Assembly: GCA_009760855.2 (NCBI GenBank) | Contig: WPIO01000259.1 | Coordinates: 93,501-157,500, forward strand | Reading direction: 5' to 3' | DNA length: 64,000 bases | From: Cristatella mucedo | Taxonomy: Eukaryota; Bryozoa; Phylactolaemata; Cristatellidae | Shown: one piece after another, positions 35,166 through 47,177 of the stretch | Numbering within the stretch: the first letter of the stretch is position 1 | How the letters are laid out: each line of letters opens with the position of its first letter | The notes under the pieces: model-generated | What the model saw: the letters and a program-made list of their open reading frames with translations, nothing else | What the model was told of the DNA's origin: nothing | The model's database searches: none | Translations under genes and position numbers: made by a program

Positions 35166-36279
35166 GCTGAGACAATGGGGCTAGAGCTTAGTGGTATTGG
35201 GCCCGACACCATGGCCCATTACGGTAAGGAATTAATACCGCCACTAGGCCACTGGAAGGGCACCTCTGTCCGGCTTGAATGGCGAATTGGTTCCGTACGA
35301 TTCTTTTTTTGGACAGGCCAACATCAATCTGCAGCTCCCGCGGGTATCGCACCAATTCTAAAGGCCGAATCGCCACCGCTGATCTCAGAGCCACCTGGCT
35401 TGCTCTTAAGCTCTTGCTCTCTAACCGCACTGGCGCTCCTCTCTGGCTCACTGCTCCAGGGCAAAGGAGTTCTTGCCCACCATCAAACAGCTCTTGTTCG
35501 CCCTAATATTCAGCTAAAGGCCAGCAGGGCGCTACATTTTCATAGTGTCCCAGCTACGTGCGATATGAGCAGCACTGCTGCGACAGTGCAGCTACTACGA
35601 ATTGTTTTAAAGGGCGGTCAAAGGGTAGATGATATTATAATTTGCATGTGTAGATGCAAAATGCCCACTCGTAGTTGAATTTTAATTTGAAAATGCTTGA
35701 GCTTCACTGTTCTTTGAACTTTCAAGGGTTTTTCAATTCTTGGCTATAGCACCCCAGCAGCTTGAGCTCTCGCTCAACTGTCAAATGGAAATTGACGACT
35801 TGCTCCCCCCCTGCGGCCATTCGGCTTGGACCAGTTGAGTTGGCTTATTGGAAAGCTGCCAAAGTGACCTTGAACTACCGGAAGTCATGCTGCGCATGCT
35901 TTTGGTAAGCGACGGATATTCATAAATAAAATTTGCCCGTGATTCTTCACGTTAGAGGGTTTACTGAATGAAGCACTCTCGCCAGAGAGGTCAGCGGGCA
36001 CTTAGGGCCGTTTGGAAAAGTAAAGTTGAAGTTTTCCGTGATTTATTACGGATGCAAGCTGGTTACTAATAAATTAAAATGTCTCTCATAGAGATCTAGT
36101 AGTAATGATGATAAATATAAAGTTTTGTTGCATCGTTTGAGAAATTACTTTCTATTCACGCTACGTATGCACGAGGGGAAACACGCCTTCCCCTTCCTAG
36201 TCACTTCTTAAAGGTAAAAGTGATGGCGAAAGAGTAAAACGTTGTGCGTTAACATTGTTGCTCTCGAAAGCTAACTGAT
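35166..36279. other. intergenic, no gene recognised
   Basis: An open frame at 35175-35678 (167 residues) was examined. It has hydrophobic and Ser/Ala-rich stretches but no family resemblance, and the opposite strand is open as well. It stands next to the 5' end of the LTR-like repeat and could be remains of the same element. Confidence 0.35.
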
Positions 36280-36448
36280 GCTAGTTGATTTAACAGCCTC
36301 TTTTGTATAGCGACAGAAGAGCCTTTACGGCTATCACAGCCGCTTGCAGTTGCGATAAAGGATCGCCCACTGCAGGATTCGATCCCACGACCTTGGGGCC
36401 GGTGTCGTAAAAAGCAACCGCCTAGCCTAGTGAGTCAATACGGCTCAT
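36280..36448 (-). mobile_element. tRNA-derived SINE, minus strand
   Basis: Well-preserved body (TTTAACAGCCTCTTTTGTAT, AGGATCGCCCACTGCAGG), box B reverse complement GGATTCGATCCC near 36375, and tRNA-like head to about 36448. Confidence 0.88.
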
Positions 36449-37606
36449 GCAATACTATTCAGAATTGTATTCAGCATAAGCGCGTTAAGGACACGTCGTA
36501 TAGACGAAGCAAAGGCAGTGAGGAACAAGCGAGCTTACGGATTACTTTGATATGTCACCCCCAGTCAGGCTATGCCGACGCGACGTCGTTGAAGTTCTAG
36601 GCTGTAGCATACTCAGGCGTGGGAGCAGTGGGCATTGGGGAGACAACTATTTCAATGATTTTTGAAACTGGCAAGAGCCGATGGCAAACGACCGTGAGGT
36701 CATCGAACTCTTAAACCTAACCTTTTTTTAGCGAACATGCGAACTACTGTAGCGTCTGGGCTGCAGAAGCATCGACATCTGTCCTTACTAGCCGAGCCAC
36801 AGTAGAGTTCCATCTGAAATTGCTTCCACATATGAACGAGGTTGGACAGAGAAACAGCAACACGACAAAAACCTCAAGGTTATAAAGGCGTTTCTACAAG
36901 AATTGGAGACAAGCGATTGACTCCCTAAACATGTAGTAAGGACAATTCAGGCGGCTTTGGGCTGGGTCAGCCAAAATACGTCCACAATTGAACGAAGGGG
37001 GGAGACAAATCTTCAAAAGCCCATAGTTGACGGCTAATCTGTGGACAGTAGATGATCCACGGAGGTCAACCATCAGGGCCCTTAAATAATCGAAGAACAA
37101 CTATTATCGTGTGCTCACACACCCGGACCGACCTTCACGTGGCTGAAACCGTGTAGGCTAACTGAGATGATGCCTGAAGTTAGCTCCTTACTTTAGGATG
37201 AAATATGAGTAATCGCGACCTGAGGGCGCACATGCGTTACGACTAAACAGGATCCAAGTCCTTAGCTGGAGGAAGTATTTACCAGTAACAACTGTTTTGC
37301 AGGCATTTGGGTTAGTGCTTACCAGGTGGCTGGTCCTTTCCTGGCTCAAGCAAAGTCGTGCAATTACGTTGTTTTTGTCCAAATGAATTTGAAAGCTCGG
37401 GAAACTTGTCTTTCGAAGGAACGAAGCACACCTTCTGAGCGCAAGGCGTCACAGTCACTTGACTGTCCATGTCACAGCGATGTGAACGGAGAGGCATAGA
37501 AGCAGTTCTAATGCATGCAGGTATGCAGGTGTTAGATGCATCCAGTATACCAATGACATGGGCACACGGTAGCTATAAGTATTTCAATGGCTAAACCGTA
37601 AATTTC
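36449..37606. other. intergenic, no gene recognised
   Basis: About 1.15 kb without recognised gene or repeat. Seems unique in the window. Confidence 0.4.
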
Positions 37607-38030
37607 TTTGGCATACAAATTTCGCTCTATATTCCGTGATGCTGAGGCACGCCATCATTATCAGCTAGGACACGCTGACAGACGGATTTGGCGTCAGTAA
37701 AGCTGAAGCACGACACCTAAGCTTGATATTCTGAAATGTGCGCTCATAAAGTTCAGGAACTGCCAAAGATGCACGCTCTTGACGACCGAGGTCGCGGGCT
37801 CGAATCCTGCAGTGGGCGATCCTTTATTGCTAATTGCAAGCGGTGACGGCGGGTTCGGCGGCGAGGCAACGACGGCCGACTCTGCGGTGCTGCCGCCCTC
37901 GCACTGCCGCCCTCGCTGTAGCTTCTTGTCCCCGGTAGACGCCCGTCCTGTCCGATCAAGAAAGCGCCGCCAGGAGTCGCTATTTATATGATGCTACTGC
38001 TGCTGCTATTGGCGGTCGGGCAGTAGTTAT
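37607..38030 (+). repeat. repeat modules A1 and B1, left of the Polinton fossil
   Basis: Module A1 (37607-37850, ending in a SINE-like piece with GGCTCGAATCC at 37797) is repeated on the right of the virus fossil at 46116-46365. Module B1 (about 37851-38030, GC-rich) is repeated at 47320-47500. A 24-bp segment starting GGGTTCGGCGGCGAGG lies at the A1/B1 junction here and again just before the A1 copy at 46116. Confidence 0.75.
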
Positions 38031-38269
38031 GTTTTGAACGTTAGAGAGCCTGGGGCTCAGCCTCGACCCTCAATCTTGCACAGCTCGATCTTGGGTCTTC
38101 GTCTGAGACCCAAGTCTCTATAACTTTCCAAACATCACTACTTTCTCAACACTAGACTCGCTATCGCTCGGCATAGTGTTTTCGCCTACATCGTTGTTTA
38201 TCCCACTGCACTCTAACATAATAAAATTTGATTTAAGCATCTTTTTTACTTCATATAGAAATGAGCAAT

Positions 38270-38935
38270 GAAACATTTAGCAGACAAGTATGAGAAAAAT
38301 ATTAAGATTACCTCAGAAGAACTAATAGCTGCTGCAGCTGAACAATCTGGGGGATTGAATCCAAGACAACCAAAGAATCGTGAAGATGTTGAAGAATTTG
38401 TTTCTTTTCTTAATGATTGCACTTATTAAGTTAGTTCAGTTTTCATTAATTATATGGATTCACCAGATTATACAGAAAAATTATATCCAGGATGGATTTG
38501 AAAAAATTTAAATAATTATAGGAAAACGGCAGATTTAAGAAAATAATTTGTTCTTCAAAGATATGATGAGGTAGTTGCGTATAACATTAAAGTTAGGGCA
38601 TGTCCAACTCAGCTAGCAAGAGTAAGATAGTTAATTAAAATTGTAAATATACTAGTAGCTTTAGGAGTAACAGTTTCTACAACCCATGTTCATACACATC
38701 CGGATATAACTAATGCATTCTCTGCACTAACAGCAATGCTAATGGCAGTTGATGGTGTTTTGGTTGAAATGGATAAAAGAAAAAGATTTACTCTTAATTC
38801 TAACGCAGAATTTATTTAAAAAATAACAGATGGTTTATCTGATGAAGTAGTTACGAAAGAATAGTTTGACAGTATTATTGAAGAATGTTCACATATGGAA
38901 ACTAGTCCTGTTTAATCCATTGTAGTTCTTCTCTA
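38270..38935 (+). pseudogene. Polinton fossil: plus-strand coding-like piece
   Basis: AT-rich, with coding-like composition and a recognisable start (MKHLADKYEKNIKI). Function unknown. Broken. Confidence 0.4.
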
Positions 38936-39760
38936 ACAAAACTCCTTTTAACATCATTTACGAAATATCTAACCTGTTGTTTTTTCAATACCATTATTCT
39001 AACAATATTATATTTAGAAAAGCTCCATATCGGATCTGTAGCTCTTCTTCTTTATTCATCTTCTCCTTCACCTGGTTCAAGTAAATATCTAACAGTTGTT
39101 CCAAGTTCTAACAGTTTTTCCTGTTCTCCTACTTTTCTATGATATTTTGGTCTCTTTAGTTCTACTGATTCTTTTTTATCACCTTTTCAGGTTCTTCACC
39201 AATTGATCTTGTAGTACTATAATTTAGATAGTCAATAATCTTTGGTAAATTATAAATCCATTCTTTATTTCTAGTGTATTCTCCATTATTAATGTTTTCT
39301 AATTCCTTTTCATATTGCGCAATAAAGGCTCTTTCTGCTACTGTTCTATTCATTCTTTCAACAAGTTCAACACTCTTTTTACTAGTAGCTTCTATAACTT
39401 GTGTTTCGTGTCTTTTCATTTCTTTATTGAACTCTCATTTAAACTCAGATTCAGGATCTACTGTTATCTTCTTTGGCCATTTTAACGAACTTTTTGTATA
39501 AATATCTATTACGGCTTGCGTTACTTCTTTAGAAGACTTTGTTTTTAAATGGTCTCGAGTCTTTATATCTGCTAGCAACGTCAATAACACTCAAAGCATA
39601 TTTGTATCCAGAATCATTTGGCATATACAAAATGTCTGCTTGATGACTTTCATTAGGTTTAGCTACATAAAAAAAAACCTTTGGAATTACTTTTGGTCTT
39701 GGTTTGAATATCTGGTTTATATCAGAGTCTGGATTAAATTTCCCTTCCTTTTTCATTTAG
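38936..39760 (-). pseudogene. Polinton fossil: integrase
   Basis: Shows the typical Polinton/adintovirus integrase stretch with HQADILYMPNDSGYKYALS and IDVASRYKDSRPFK, then a later part with ELVERMNRTVAERA. The family uses a DDE-type retroviral-like integrase to insert the element. Broken. Confidence 0.8.
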
Positions 39761-39784
39761 AATTAAAAATGGCATTTTACAGAA

Positions 39785-40120
39785 ATGGAAATATTTTTTG
39801 AGAGCTGTTCCAAATCGTTTAGTGAATTTGAATACTTAGAGTCAGGTAATCCAGTTTGCCAAAAGGTTAAACGAAGGCCAAAGTTAAGATTTGAAATGCG
39901 TTGCGATATTTGCGATTTAGATAGTACAGAAACAGAATTCGATTGTAATATTTTAAATATTAATAAAATAATCATTTGTGCAGATTGTTATTATGCAAAA
40001 AATAGGTATTTTAAACAAAGGCCGACAAAGATATACTGTTTAGCAAAGACACACTTTTAAAAAAGGTGTTCCAAGTTGTTCTGTATCCATCATTGTGTAG
40101 AACACGAATCAATAATGCAT
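39785..40120 (+). pseudogene. Polinton fossil: small Cys-rich protein
   Basis: Starts MEIFFESCSKSFSEFEYLES and has the pairs CDICD and CADCYY that could bind zinc. It faces the integrase in divergent orientation with about 25 bases between the starts. Function unknown. Confidence 0.45.
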
Positions 40121-40239
40121 ATTGCAAAACTGTTTCCATTAGTAAAAGGTAAACGTAAAGCAACTAAACTAAAAGAATTAATTGTCCTACTAGTTCATTT
40201 GTATTTCTCAGGTACTTATGTAGCTAATTAATAGATTAA

Positions 40240-41066
40240 CTTTCATATTTCCTAGGTTATTAACGTAGTAGTATTCAATCGGGATTCTAGTAAAGTATGC
40301 ATAGTACTTAAATCTGTTCCAGTTGGTGAAGTATTTATAGCTCGTATATCTCCTGATACTATTGTCATATCGCTGCTAGGTCTTAGCTGTATACAGTTCG
40401 ACGAACCGACAACCATAGCACTTACTATTATATTATGTGGGTTATTTTTGTTTTGCCAAGAATATGCAGTAGAAATATTTATTGCAGTTATCATTGATCT
40501 AGTACTAAATGTAAGTATCACGACTTCTGTTATTTTTTAATGGTTCTGTCAGCATAGGATTTAGTTGCAGGGTCTGAAGGATTAACAGGCTTAGCAAATT
40601 TTTTTATAGAATTATTATTCATGTTTAAATTTGTTTTAGCAGGAGAATTTTTTAATAACACATCTCGTTTTAATCCACAATAAGTCACACAAAAGTCATC
40701 AGATAAAACTATTTGCGTAGTAACACTAGAATTCCAAAATGTAGAAATAATAGCAAAGCTGTTCATATTTAGATCTCCAGTCATCGTATCTCCAGATTTC
40801 TTGACATAATTTGATAACTGACTAACATTAGCAGCATCTGTAGGATTAACTACTAGAGCAAGATTTTTAATTGGTCTTTTCTGAAGATTTAAAGAAGTTC
40901 CACCATTTACAATAAAGTTTGCATCTGCATACGATTTAGTTAAAGCATCACCATCATTCACAGGATCTCTCATATTAATAATATTATTTCCATTTGCATC
41001 AAGATCTAACAATATATAACCATTTATTCTGCTTACGTAGTCATCACAATGATGTCTTCGACTCAT
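40240..41066 (-). pseudogene. Polinton fossil: phage-tail-fibre-like protein
   Basis: Begins MSRRHHCDDYVSRINGYILL and has repeated phrases of the kind seen in phage tail fibres: DPVNDGDALTKSYAD, NPTDAANVSQLSNYVKKSGD, TMTGDLNM and NPSDPATKSYAD. The later part (40252-40521) may be the distal domain. Likely a virion attachment fibre. Broken. Confidence 0.6.
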
Positions 41067-41093
41067 CTATATAGTTACTAATTAAAATTTTTT

Positions 41094-41294
41094 TTATCTG
41101 TCAAGTACTTCTTTAACAATAGGCACCATTCTAGCAAATCTACAAGGATCGTCTTCTTCTACTACTTGGATCAAACATCTTCTTATATAATACTTTACAT
41201 CATAACCTTTTGCTTTTTTATTATTAAATCTGCCATACTTGCTTATAATATCAAACTCAAAATCAAAATACTTTTCATCTTTAAGTAAAAACAT
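41094..41294 (-). pseudogene. Polinton fossil: unknown small protein
   Basis: 66 residues, starts MFLLKDEKYFDFEFD, charged, no family recognised. It directly follows the LINE insertion on its upstream side. Confidence 0.35.
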
Positions 41295-41307
41295 AAAAGT
41301 CGGTTCT

Positions 41308-41957
41308 CAAATAATAATAATAATAATAATATTGCACTTGATAAAGCGCCCTCAGAGAACTTAATCTCTTTCTAGGCGCTTTACATTTGCTGCAAAGTGA
41401 TACGCAATAGAATAGTAAGTAAAATCATGCTTGAAAAACAAACAAAATTAATAATATGGTTAGGGGTGACATGCACAGGGTCAGCATGCAAATGTGGTTA
41501 GTGGCAGCATGCACAGTGTCAGCACGCATAAGCACAACAAGGACGAATAACAGGGACCCACTAAATGCTGTCCTAAATAGGTGTGTTTTTAAGTTTCTTT
41601 TAAATGTGGTCAGGTCAGGGGATGTTCTGACGCAGGTCGGGAGGAAGTTCCAGGCTTTGGGAGCATACGAGCTAAATGCACGATCTCCACAGGATTTGAG
41701 GTTTGTACGAGGTATTTCTAGACTGTTGGATTCCGAAAAGCGGGTGGTACGATGCTTGGCCTGATGGGGTAGTATATCTGAAAGATAGGCTGGAGCCATA
41801 GAATGAAGAGACCTAAAAGTTAGCGACAAAACCTTGAAGTCAATCCGTTGCTTGACTGGTAGCCAATGCAGGTCGGCGAGAAGTGGAGTAATGTGGCAAC
41901 TGCGACGCTCACGACAGACAAGCCTAGCTGCAGAGTTTTGCACCAGCTGCAATCGGC
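41308..41957 (-). mobile_element. LINE family B inserted in the Polinton fossil
   Basis: Minus strand: AAT tail at 41308-41332, hairpin (AAAGCGCC/GGCGCTTT arms), 3' UTR and the coding end, with the readable frame up to LQLVQNSAARLV. Very similar to the 16000 copy, so a recent insertion. Confidence 0.92.
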
Positions 41958-41959
41958 AT

Positions 41960-42530
41960 AAAATAGGCATAGCTACCTTATTATTAGGAATTCTAACATT
42001 CCCAGCAGCTATATAGTCTAACGGAGATTCTTCACAGTTCAAGCCAGGAACAAAAATCTCAAACTCAGAATAAAAACATTCACTTAGTTTTAAAACATGT
42101 AAAACTAAGCAAGCATTGAGCATGGTATTGTTTTGGAATAAAAATATCAATAATACATCTGCTCCACGAACATATTATTTTTACTATAGTATTGCTATCT
42201 ATTATTCCATCAGGAGAGTATCTGTATACACCGTCACTACTAAAACAATCATTTGCATTATCAAAATTTACTTTAAATTTCTTTTCTGAAAACTTAGCAG
42301 CAATAGGTTCAAATACTTTACCAAACAGCATTGGAGGAAATTTTATGCAAGAACTGCTAGCGATATATTTTTTTAATTTCTTGTCAGCAATTAATTTTAT
42401 ATCCACTTCTGTCTGATCTCCAAATACTAAATCATTTCCAAGCACAGAGAGTAAACCTCTGAGCCTCCAATATTCAAAGACATTGATTTTTTCCACTCAT
42501 CTGAACCTTGTACAAAATCAAATTTTTTCA
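41960..42530 (-). pseudogene. Polinton fossil: unknown coding piece
   Basis: Readable part starts MEKINVFEYWRLRGLLSVLG. It lies downstream of the capsid-like part. No family recognised. Broken. Confidence 0.35.
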
Positions 42531-44070
42531 TTACATTAAATGTCACTTCCGTCATGAACAAATGTTCCTTTACTGCATGTAAATTGTGACCCATTACCAT
42601 TAGAAGTAATTTCAGCACTGTTCTCACAAATAGTTAAATAGTGAATCATAACACTGGTTTGATCAGCACCAGCAGCAGCAGTAGGAATTTGAGAGTTAAA
42701 CTCAACAGTTACATCAAGTTTTGAAGTTACTCTTAAAGGTTCATCGTTATATTGCAGATCAATTACATGAATTGGATATAGCATAAGCCATTCTGGATAC
42801 GTCACACCAATAGGTTCTGTAACTTCATTTAATCCTAGATACTGCTTTCTAAACTGCGTAAAATCTACATATGCAGTTGAGCATTTTCCATCCTTGAAGT
42901 AGCTACTTCTAGAGACAGCTGGATACTGTTTTGATCCATTAGCAATTACAGTAACATTCTTAATATCGCAGTGATTATATGTGCCTACATTCCCAGTATA
43001 GCTATCAAATTTATTAAAATGTTGTGCTGCAACAATCAGCCATCTAACTTTATCAATTGTGTTTGTACAGATAGACTTTTAGTAAATTGTAGGACTTGAT
43101 TGAAGCTATTTATTGTAATGCTCTTATAACGTCTGACTCTATAATTATGTCTGATTTCCTTTGCTTTTTCACTTGATACATCTGCAAGCGCTCTTTTGAT
43201 ACTTTCTTTAGGAGTAATACATGGAACCGTCAATCTCATCTTTGACATATTAATCTTAAATCCAACCCATTGCCGATATACAGCACCTCCTGCTACGTTT
43301 CTTGTTGTAATTGCATTGCCAGCAGCTCCAGCAGCAGATGTGCCAGTCATTATAGCATCAAAATCACTACCACCAACTCGAGTCATTTCAAGTGTAACTG
43401 GAACATTATACAGAATTTTGTTCATGTCTGCACAAAATCCAGACAACCTTGAAAGAGGAAGTGAAATTCTGGAGGTTCCTGCATTATCCGGCGCAACGTT
43501 GGTTAAAAATCCTCTGTGCAGATAACCAATACTGTTACCAACTGCTCCAGCTGCAGTTGGACTTGTATAGTTTCCACTCCCATTGTATAAATCCTCAGTT
43601 GAACTTGCTTCATCTTGTTTTCATCCAGTCGCAGGTCCTTCTGTTCGATTGTAATCATTAGGATATGTAAGGTAGCCAATAAGATTTGTTACAGTTCCAG
43701 GAGCCTGTCTATTAGAGTATGTTTCTATCTCTTCTTCTCCAAGTCTAATTCTTATTGAACTGAACAACCATGCTCCAGCATTATTAACAAGTCCAACATT
43801 TAGAGCTCTACGTGGTGCGATGAGTGCTGGATTTGCATTTGCAGTCTGCTGAACTTGAATCTGCCGTTCAAGTAGAAGATGAGCATCAGAAAGCACATAG
43901 CAGAGATGTTGCTCTCCAGGAATAGTAAATGCAACTAATTTATTGGCAATGTTATCAGTCTCACTTCCATTGCTTTGATAGAACTCTCTGTATTGATAGT
44001 CTTTAATTCTATAATTAGGAAAACTAGGATTGCCAAATTCAAGTATGCTCTCAATTGGAGCACTTGCCAT
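42531..44070 (-). pseudogene. Polinton fossil: major-capsid-like (hexon-like) protein
   Basis: Begins MASAPIESILEFGNPSFPNY. It has the Polinton-hexon-like segment NAGAWLFSSIRIRLGEEEIE and further beta-rich parts, e.g. YRQWVGFKINMSKMRLTVP. Position, length (about 500 residues) and beta-rich nature suggest a double jelly-roll capsid protein. This is inference from pattern, not an alignment. Broken. Confidence 0.5.
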
Positions 44071-44249
44071 TTCTTCTCTGTATCAAAAAGTCAAAATTTA
44101 TTTCCTATTCTGAATGTATAAGCCAGCATAAATTTTTTTCATGTATCCACCATAATCATCAACTCTAGTATAAGGCATAAAAGCAGGTACAGCAGATTTC
44201 TCTTGGATGACTTTTTATATTTCTGTGTATGCTTTAGGATCATTCTCTT

Positions 44250-44693
44250 TTAACGTTTCTGAATAATCTTCAGTGCAGAGTCTTTCATTTTTGCCTTGTT
44301 TTTATTTTTCGGTTTGAGTTTATCAAGCATTGCTCGTTTTATATCAAGATCCACCTCTTTCATCCTTCTATCATAATCGTCCTCCTTTTTTCGTTTCTCC
44401 AACTCATACTCAAGTTTTTTCTTTCTTCTTTCTTCATCATGTTTAGCATCAATGTCTCTACGTTTGTTAGCATACTCCTGGTCTATCTTCTCTTTCCTTG
44501 TTTGCAGTTCAGTTAATTTTCCAGCCTCGTGCATCTCAATAACTTTCTTAGCAATTTTTATGCAAAGTCCAGTAAGTCCAGTGAGCACTGGTGCTGCTTT
44601 TCCAACACCATCAATAATTTTATCAAGTACAACAGATCCATGGTATTTTCCACCAGTTATTCTCCCATGACCAATTCTGGCATAGCTACCCAT
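44250..44693 (-). pseudogene. Polinton fossil: small virion-like protein
   Basis: 147 residues. N-terminus MGSYARIGHGRITGGKYHG, then a hydrophobic amphipathic stretch (VGKAAPVLTGLTGLCIKIAK), then a long highly charged coiled coil. This layout is like minor capsid proteins of adeno-like viruses. It lies upstream of the capsid-like part. Confidence 0.45.
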
Positions 44694-44699
44694 CTTATA

Positions 44700-45955
44700 T
44701 TATTTCGAAATTTCTATTGTAGCTTCAACATCTGTAATAGTATTTATTAAATTTTTATTTTGATCAGTTAAACTAATTTTAATACTACTTACGCCATCAA
44801 TATCTCCACGAGTAAGTAAGTAAGTATAAAATGTTTGGCATATGTACATCAACCTTCTCTCCTGGATCAATATCATCGGTTTTAGGTCTCTTCATTCTAT
44901 GGCTCCAGCCTATCTTTCAGATATACTACCCCATCAGGCAAAGCATCGTACCACTCGCTTTTCGGAATCCAACAGTCTAGAAATACCTCGTACAAACCTT
45001 AAATCCTTTGGAGACCGAGCATTTAGCTCGTATGCTCCCACAGCCTGGAACTCCCTCCCGACCTGCATCAGAACATCCCCTGACCTGACCACATTTAAAA
45101 GAAACTTGAAAACATACCTATTTAGGACAGCATTTAGTGGGTCCTTGTGATTCGTCCTCGATGTGCTTATGCGTGCTGACACTGTTCATGCTGCCACTAA
45201 CCACATTTGCATGCTGACCCAGTGCATGTAACCCCTAACCATGTTATTCATTTTGTTTGTTTTTCAAGCATGATTTTACTTACTATTCTATTGCGTATCA
45301 CTTTGCAGCAAATGTAAAGCGCCTAGAAAGAGATTAAGTTCTCTGAGGGCGCTTTATCAAGTGCAATATTATTATCGATATCAATTCAATATAAAGATGA
45401 TGATTGTTCTAAAAATCCCTTTTTATGTTCAACATAATTCTTTTTAGAATCAAAGAGGTCACAATCAATGCTTCTCTATTTTACACCAGAGTTTTCAAGC
45501 AACTGAATTGTATTCCAAGCCTTATAAATGCCTGAGAAATACATAGCTTTCTCTACCGCTTCATATGGCGTTCCTCCAACCATTGCAGGATCGAATGACC
45601 CTTGTTGGTTTGAATTAAAACCTAGAGTATCTCCAATTGAAATAATTATGCCAGAATTAGTTCCAAGTAATACAACAAAATCACGAGTAACTTGCATTAT
45701 TATTCTATCATCTGTATCAACAGTAAATTGTATTCCACTATTATTTCCATTAGCAGAGTTGTAAAATGAGCGAGCTTTTCCTAGAGCTTGATTTAATGCA
45801 AAGAAAATCTTTTAGCTATCATAGTATCCTTCTGGTATAGCCACTGAGAAACTGTTAGCGTTTGTCATAATTGCTTTATACCAAAGCATATCGTTTACTC
45901 CAGTAGTAACATTAGATCTTGTTCTGTTAGTATAAGTAAACTCAACTCTGCACAA
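44700..45955 (-). pseudogene. Polinton fossil: unknown coding region, interrupted by a LINE
   Basis: Coding-like AT-rich sequence on both sides of a LINE B. A readable part is DFVVLLGTNSGIIISIGDTL. It might be a penton or other minor capsid protein, but no clear motif is visible. Confidence 0.35.
44881..45374 (+). mobile_element. LINE family B inserted in the Polinton fossil, second copy
   Basis: Plus strand, from FRSLHSMAPAYLSDILPHQA through APTAWNSLP to the 3' UTR, hairpin (45318-45354) and a short ATT tail. Very similar to the 16000 copy. Confidence 0.92.
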
Positions 45956-45961
45956 TCCGTT

Positions 45962-46115
45962 CTAGCGCACGCTGGTCGCTCGACGCGCATTTCGCCGAGC
46001 GAATAGGATCGCCGCACGGCAGCGACTCGCCATCGAGCAAAGCCACGCCTAACCGCGTCGGCTGGCCCGCCGGCCGGACGTCCGTCGACAGCAGAGCTGC
46101 TGGCAGGGTTCGGCG
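45962..46115 (+). repeat. repeat module C1, right of the Polinton fossil
   Basis: GC-rich, nearly identical to 47178-47342 (CGCTGGTCGCTCGAC ... GGCAGGGTTCGG). The 24-bp segment beginning GGGTTCGGCGGCGAGG closes it and is followed directly by module A1. Confidence 0.8.
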
Positions 46116-46410
46116 GCGAGGCAACGACGAAAATTTCGCTCTACATTCCGTAATTCTGGCCAACGCCATTTTCAGTTAGGACACGCTGACAGACGAAAGT
46201 CGCATCAGTAAAGCTGAAGCACGACACCTAAGCTTGATATTCTGAAATGTGTGCTCATAAAATTCAGGAACTGCCAAAGATGCACGCTCTTCACGACCGA
46301 GGTCGCGGGCTCAAATCCTGCAGTGTGCGATACTTTTTTGCCAATTGCAAGCGGTGGCGATAGTCGTACAGCCCTTCGGCCGCTTTAAAATGAATCTGTT
46401 TAATCAGCCA
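46116..46410 (+). repeat. repeat module A1, second copy, with SINE end
   Basis: Direct repeat of 37607-37850. After the box B-like GGCTCAAATCC (46309) it continues into a SINE-like end (GTTTAATCAGCCAATAAG) that the left copy lacks. Confidence 0.75.
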
Positions 46411-47177
46411 ATAAGCTCTCGCGGAGCCAGAATTCGAGCTGCAATATGGACAATATTTGCCCCTTCTTTGACTGCATGCTTTTCTTATCACAATGCCTTG
46501 AAATATAAAAACGCAGTATTGAGTCTGCTCGATAGGACGCAGAGCTCGACAACTGAACGCGTCCTAAATTGTCTGCGAGCAGTTCAGCATTCCTTGTGCA
46601 TATCTAATGATGACTGGTGATACTGGTCAATACGGACACGCAGACCTGCGGGCAGCCAAGTGTCCGCACAGACAGACAGACAGACAAGCGGACAGACAGA
46701 CAGAGAGCATCCCAGGTGGCTCCGCTTCTGCAAAGAAGGCTTCTGATTCTGACCTTTGACTTACTTTGCTGCAATTGTACAGCCCCTAGGAAGAGACTGA
46801 GTTCTCTGAGGGCGCTTTATCAAATGTACTACTATAATTTTTCTATCTGATACGGACTGTGGAAGTAGCTCCCGCCTACGCGTCATGTCAGCCGAGTGTG
46901 AGCGGAAGGAGCGCATTCCTGCCTGACGCGCGTGCCGAGTGTGCAGAGGAGCGTCGCTGAATGCTGCTCGGTGATAGATCACTTCCGTAGAGATAACGCC
47001 GATGCCTGTAGCAGCGTCGCTCGCCAGCTCCGCGAGGCGCCTGCTGGCAAAGTGGTCACCTCCGAGTAAGCGACGTGACGCTACGTGAGCTCGATGACCG
47101 CCGGAAGCAGCCGATCCTTGGTGGCGCTGCCAGCAGTCGAGCAGACGCATTATTTCACCCCCTGTCTGAGCTCGTGA
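46411..47177. other. intergenic, with a LINE B end
   Basis: A GACA-rich tract (46668-46705) and a LINE B 3' end on the plus strand (about 46760-46838, AAGAGACTGAGTTCTCTGAG). No gene recognised. Confidence 0.5.

Larger units (their letters stand above)
38255..45955. mobile_element. fossil Polinton-like element, broken, with two LINEs inserted
   Basis: An AT-rich island about 7.7 kb long between GC-richer host DNA. Parts recognised: a retroviral-type integrase, a capsid-like protein, a small virion-like protein, a fibre-like protein and several unknown pieces, mostly on the minus strand. DNA polymerase B, packaging ATPase and protease were not recognised and no terminal inverted repeats were seen, so the element is incomplete as well as broken (at least six interruptions by eye). 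Two LINE B copies lie inside it. Proteins are still easy to read, so the age seems moderate. Confidence 0.75.

Noticed and set aside
35175-35678. 167-residue open frame
   Set aside because: No recognisable family, no duplicate to compare, the opposite strand is open as well, and it adjoins an LTR-like repeat.
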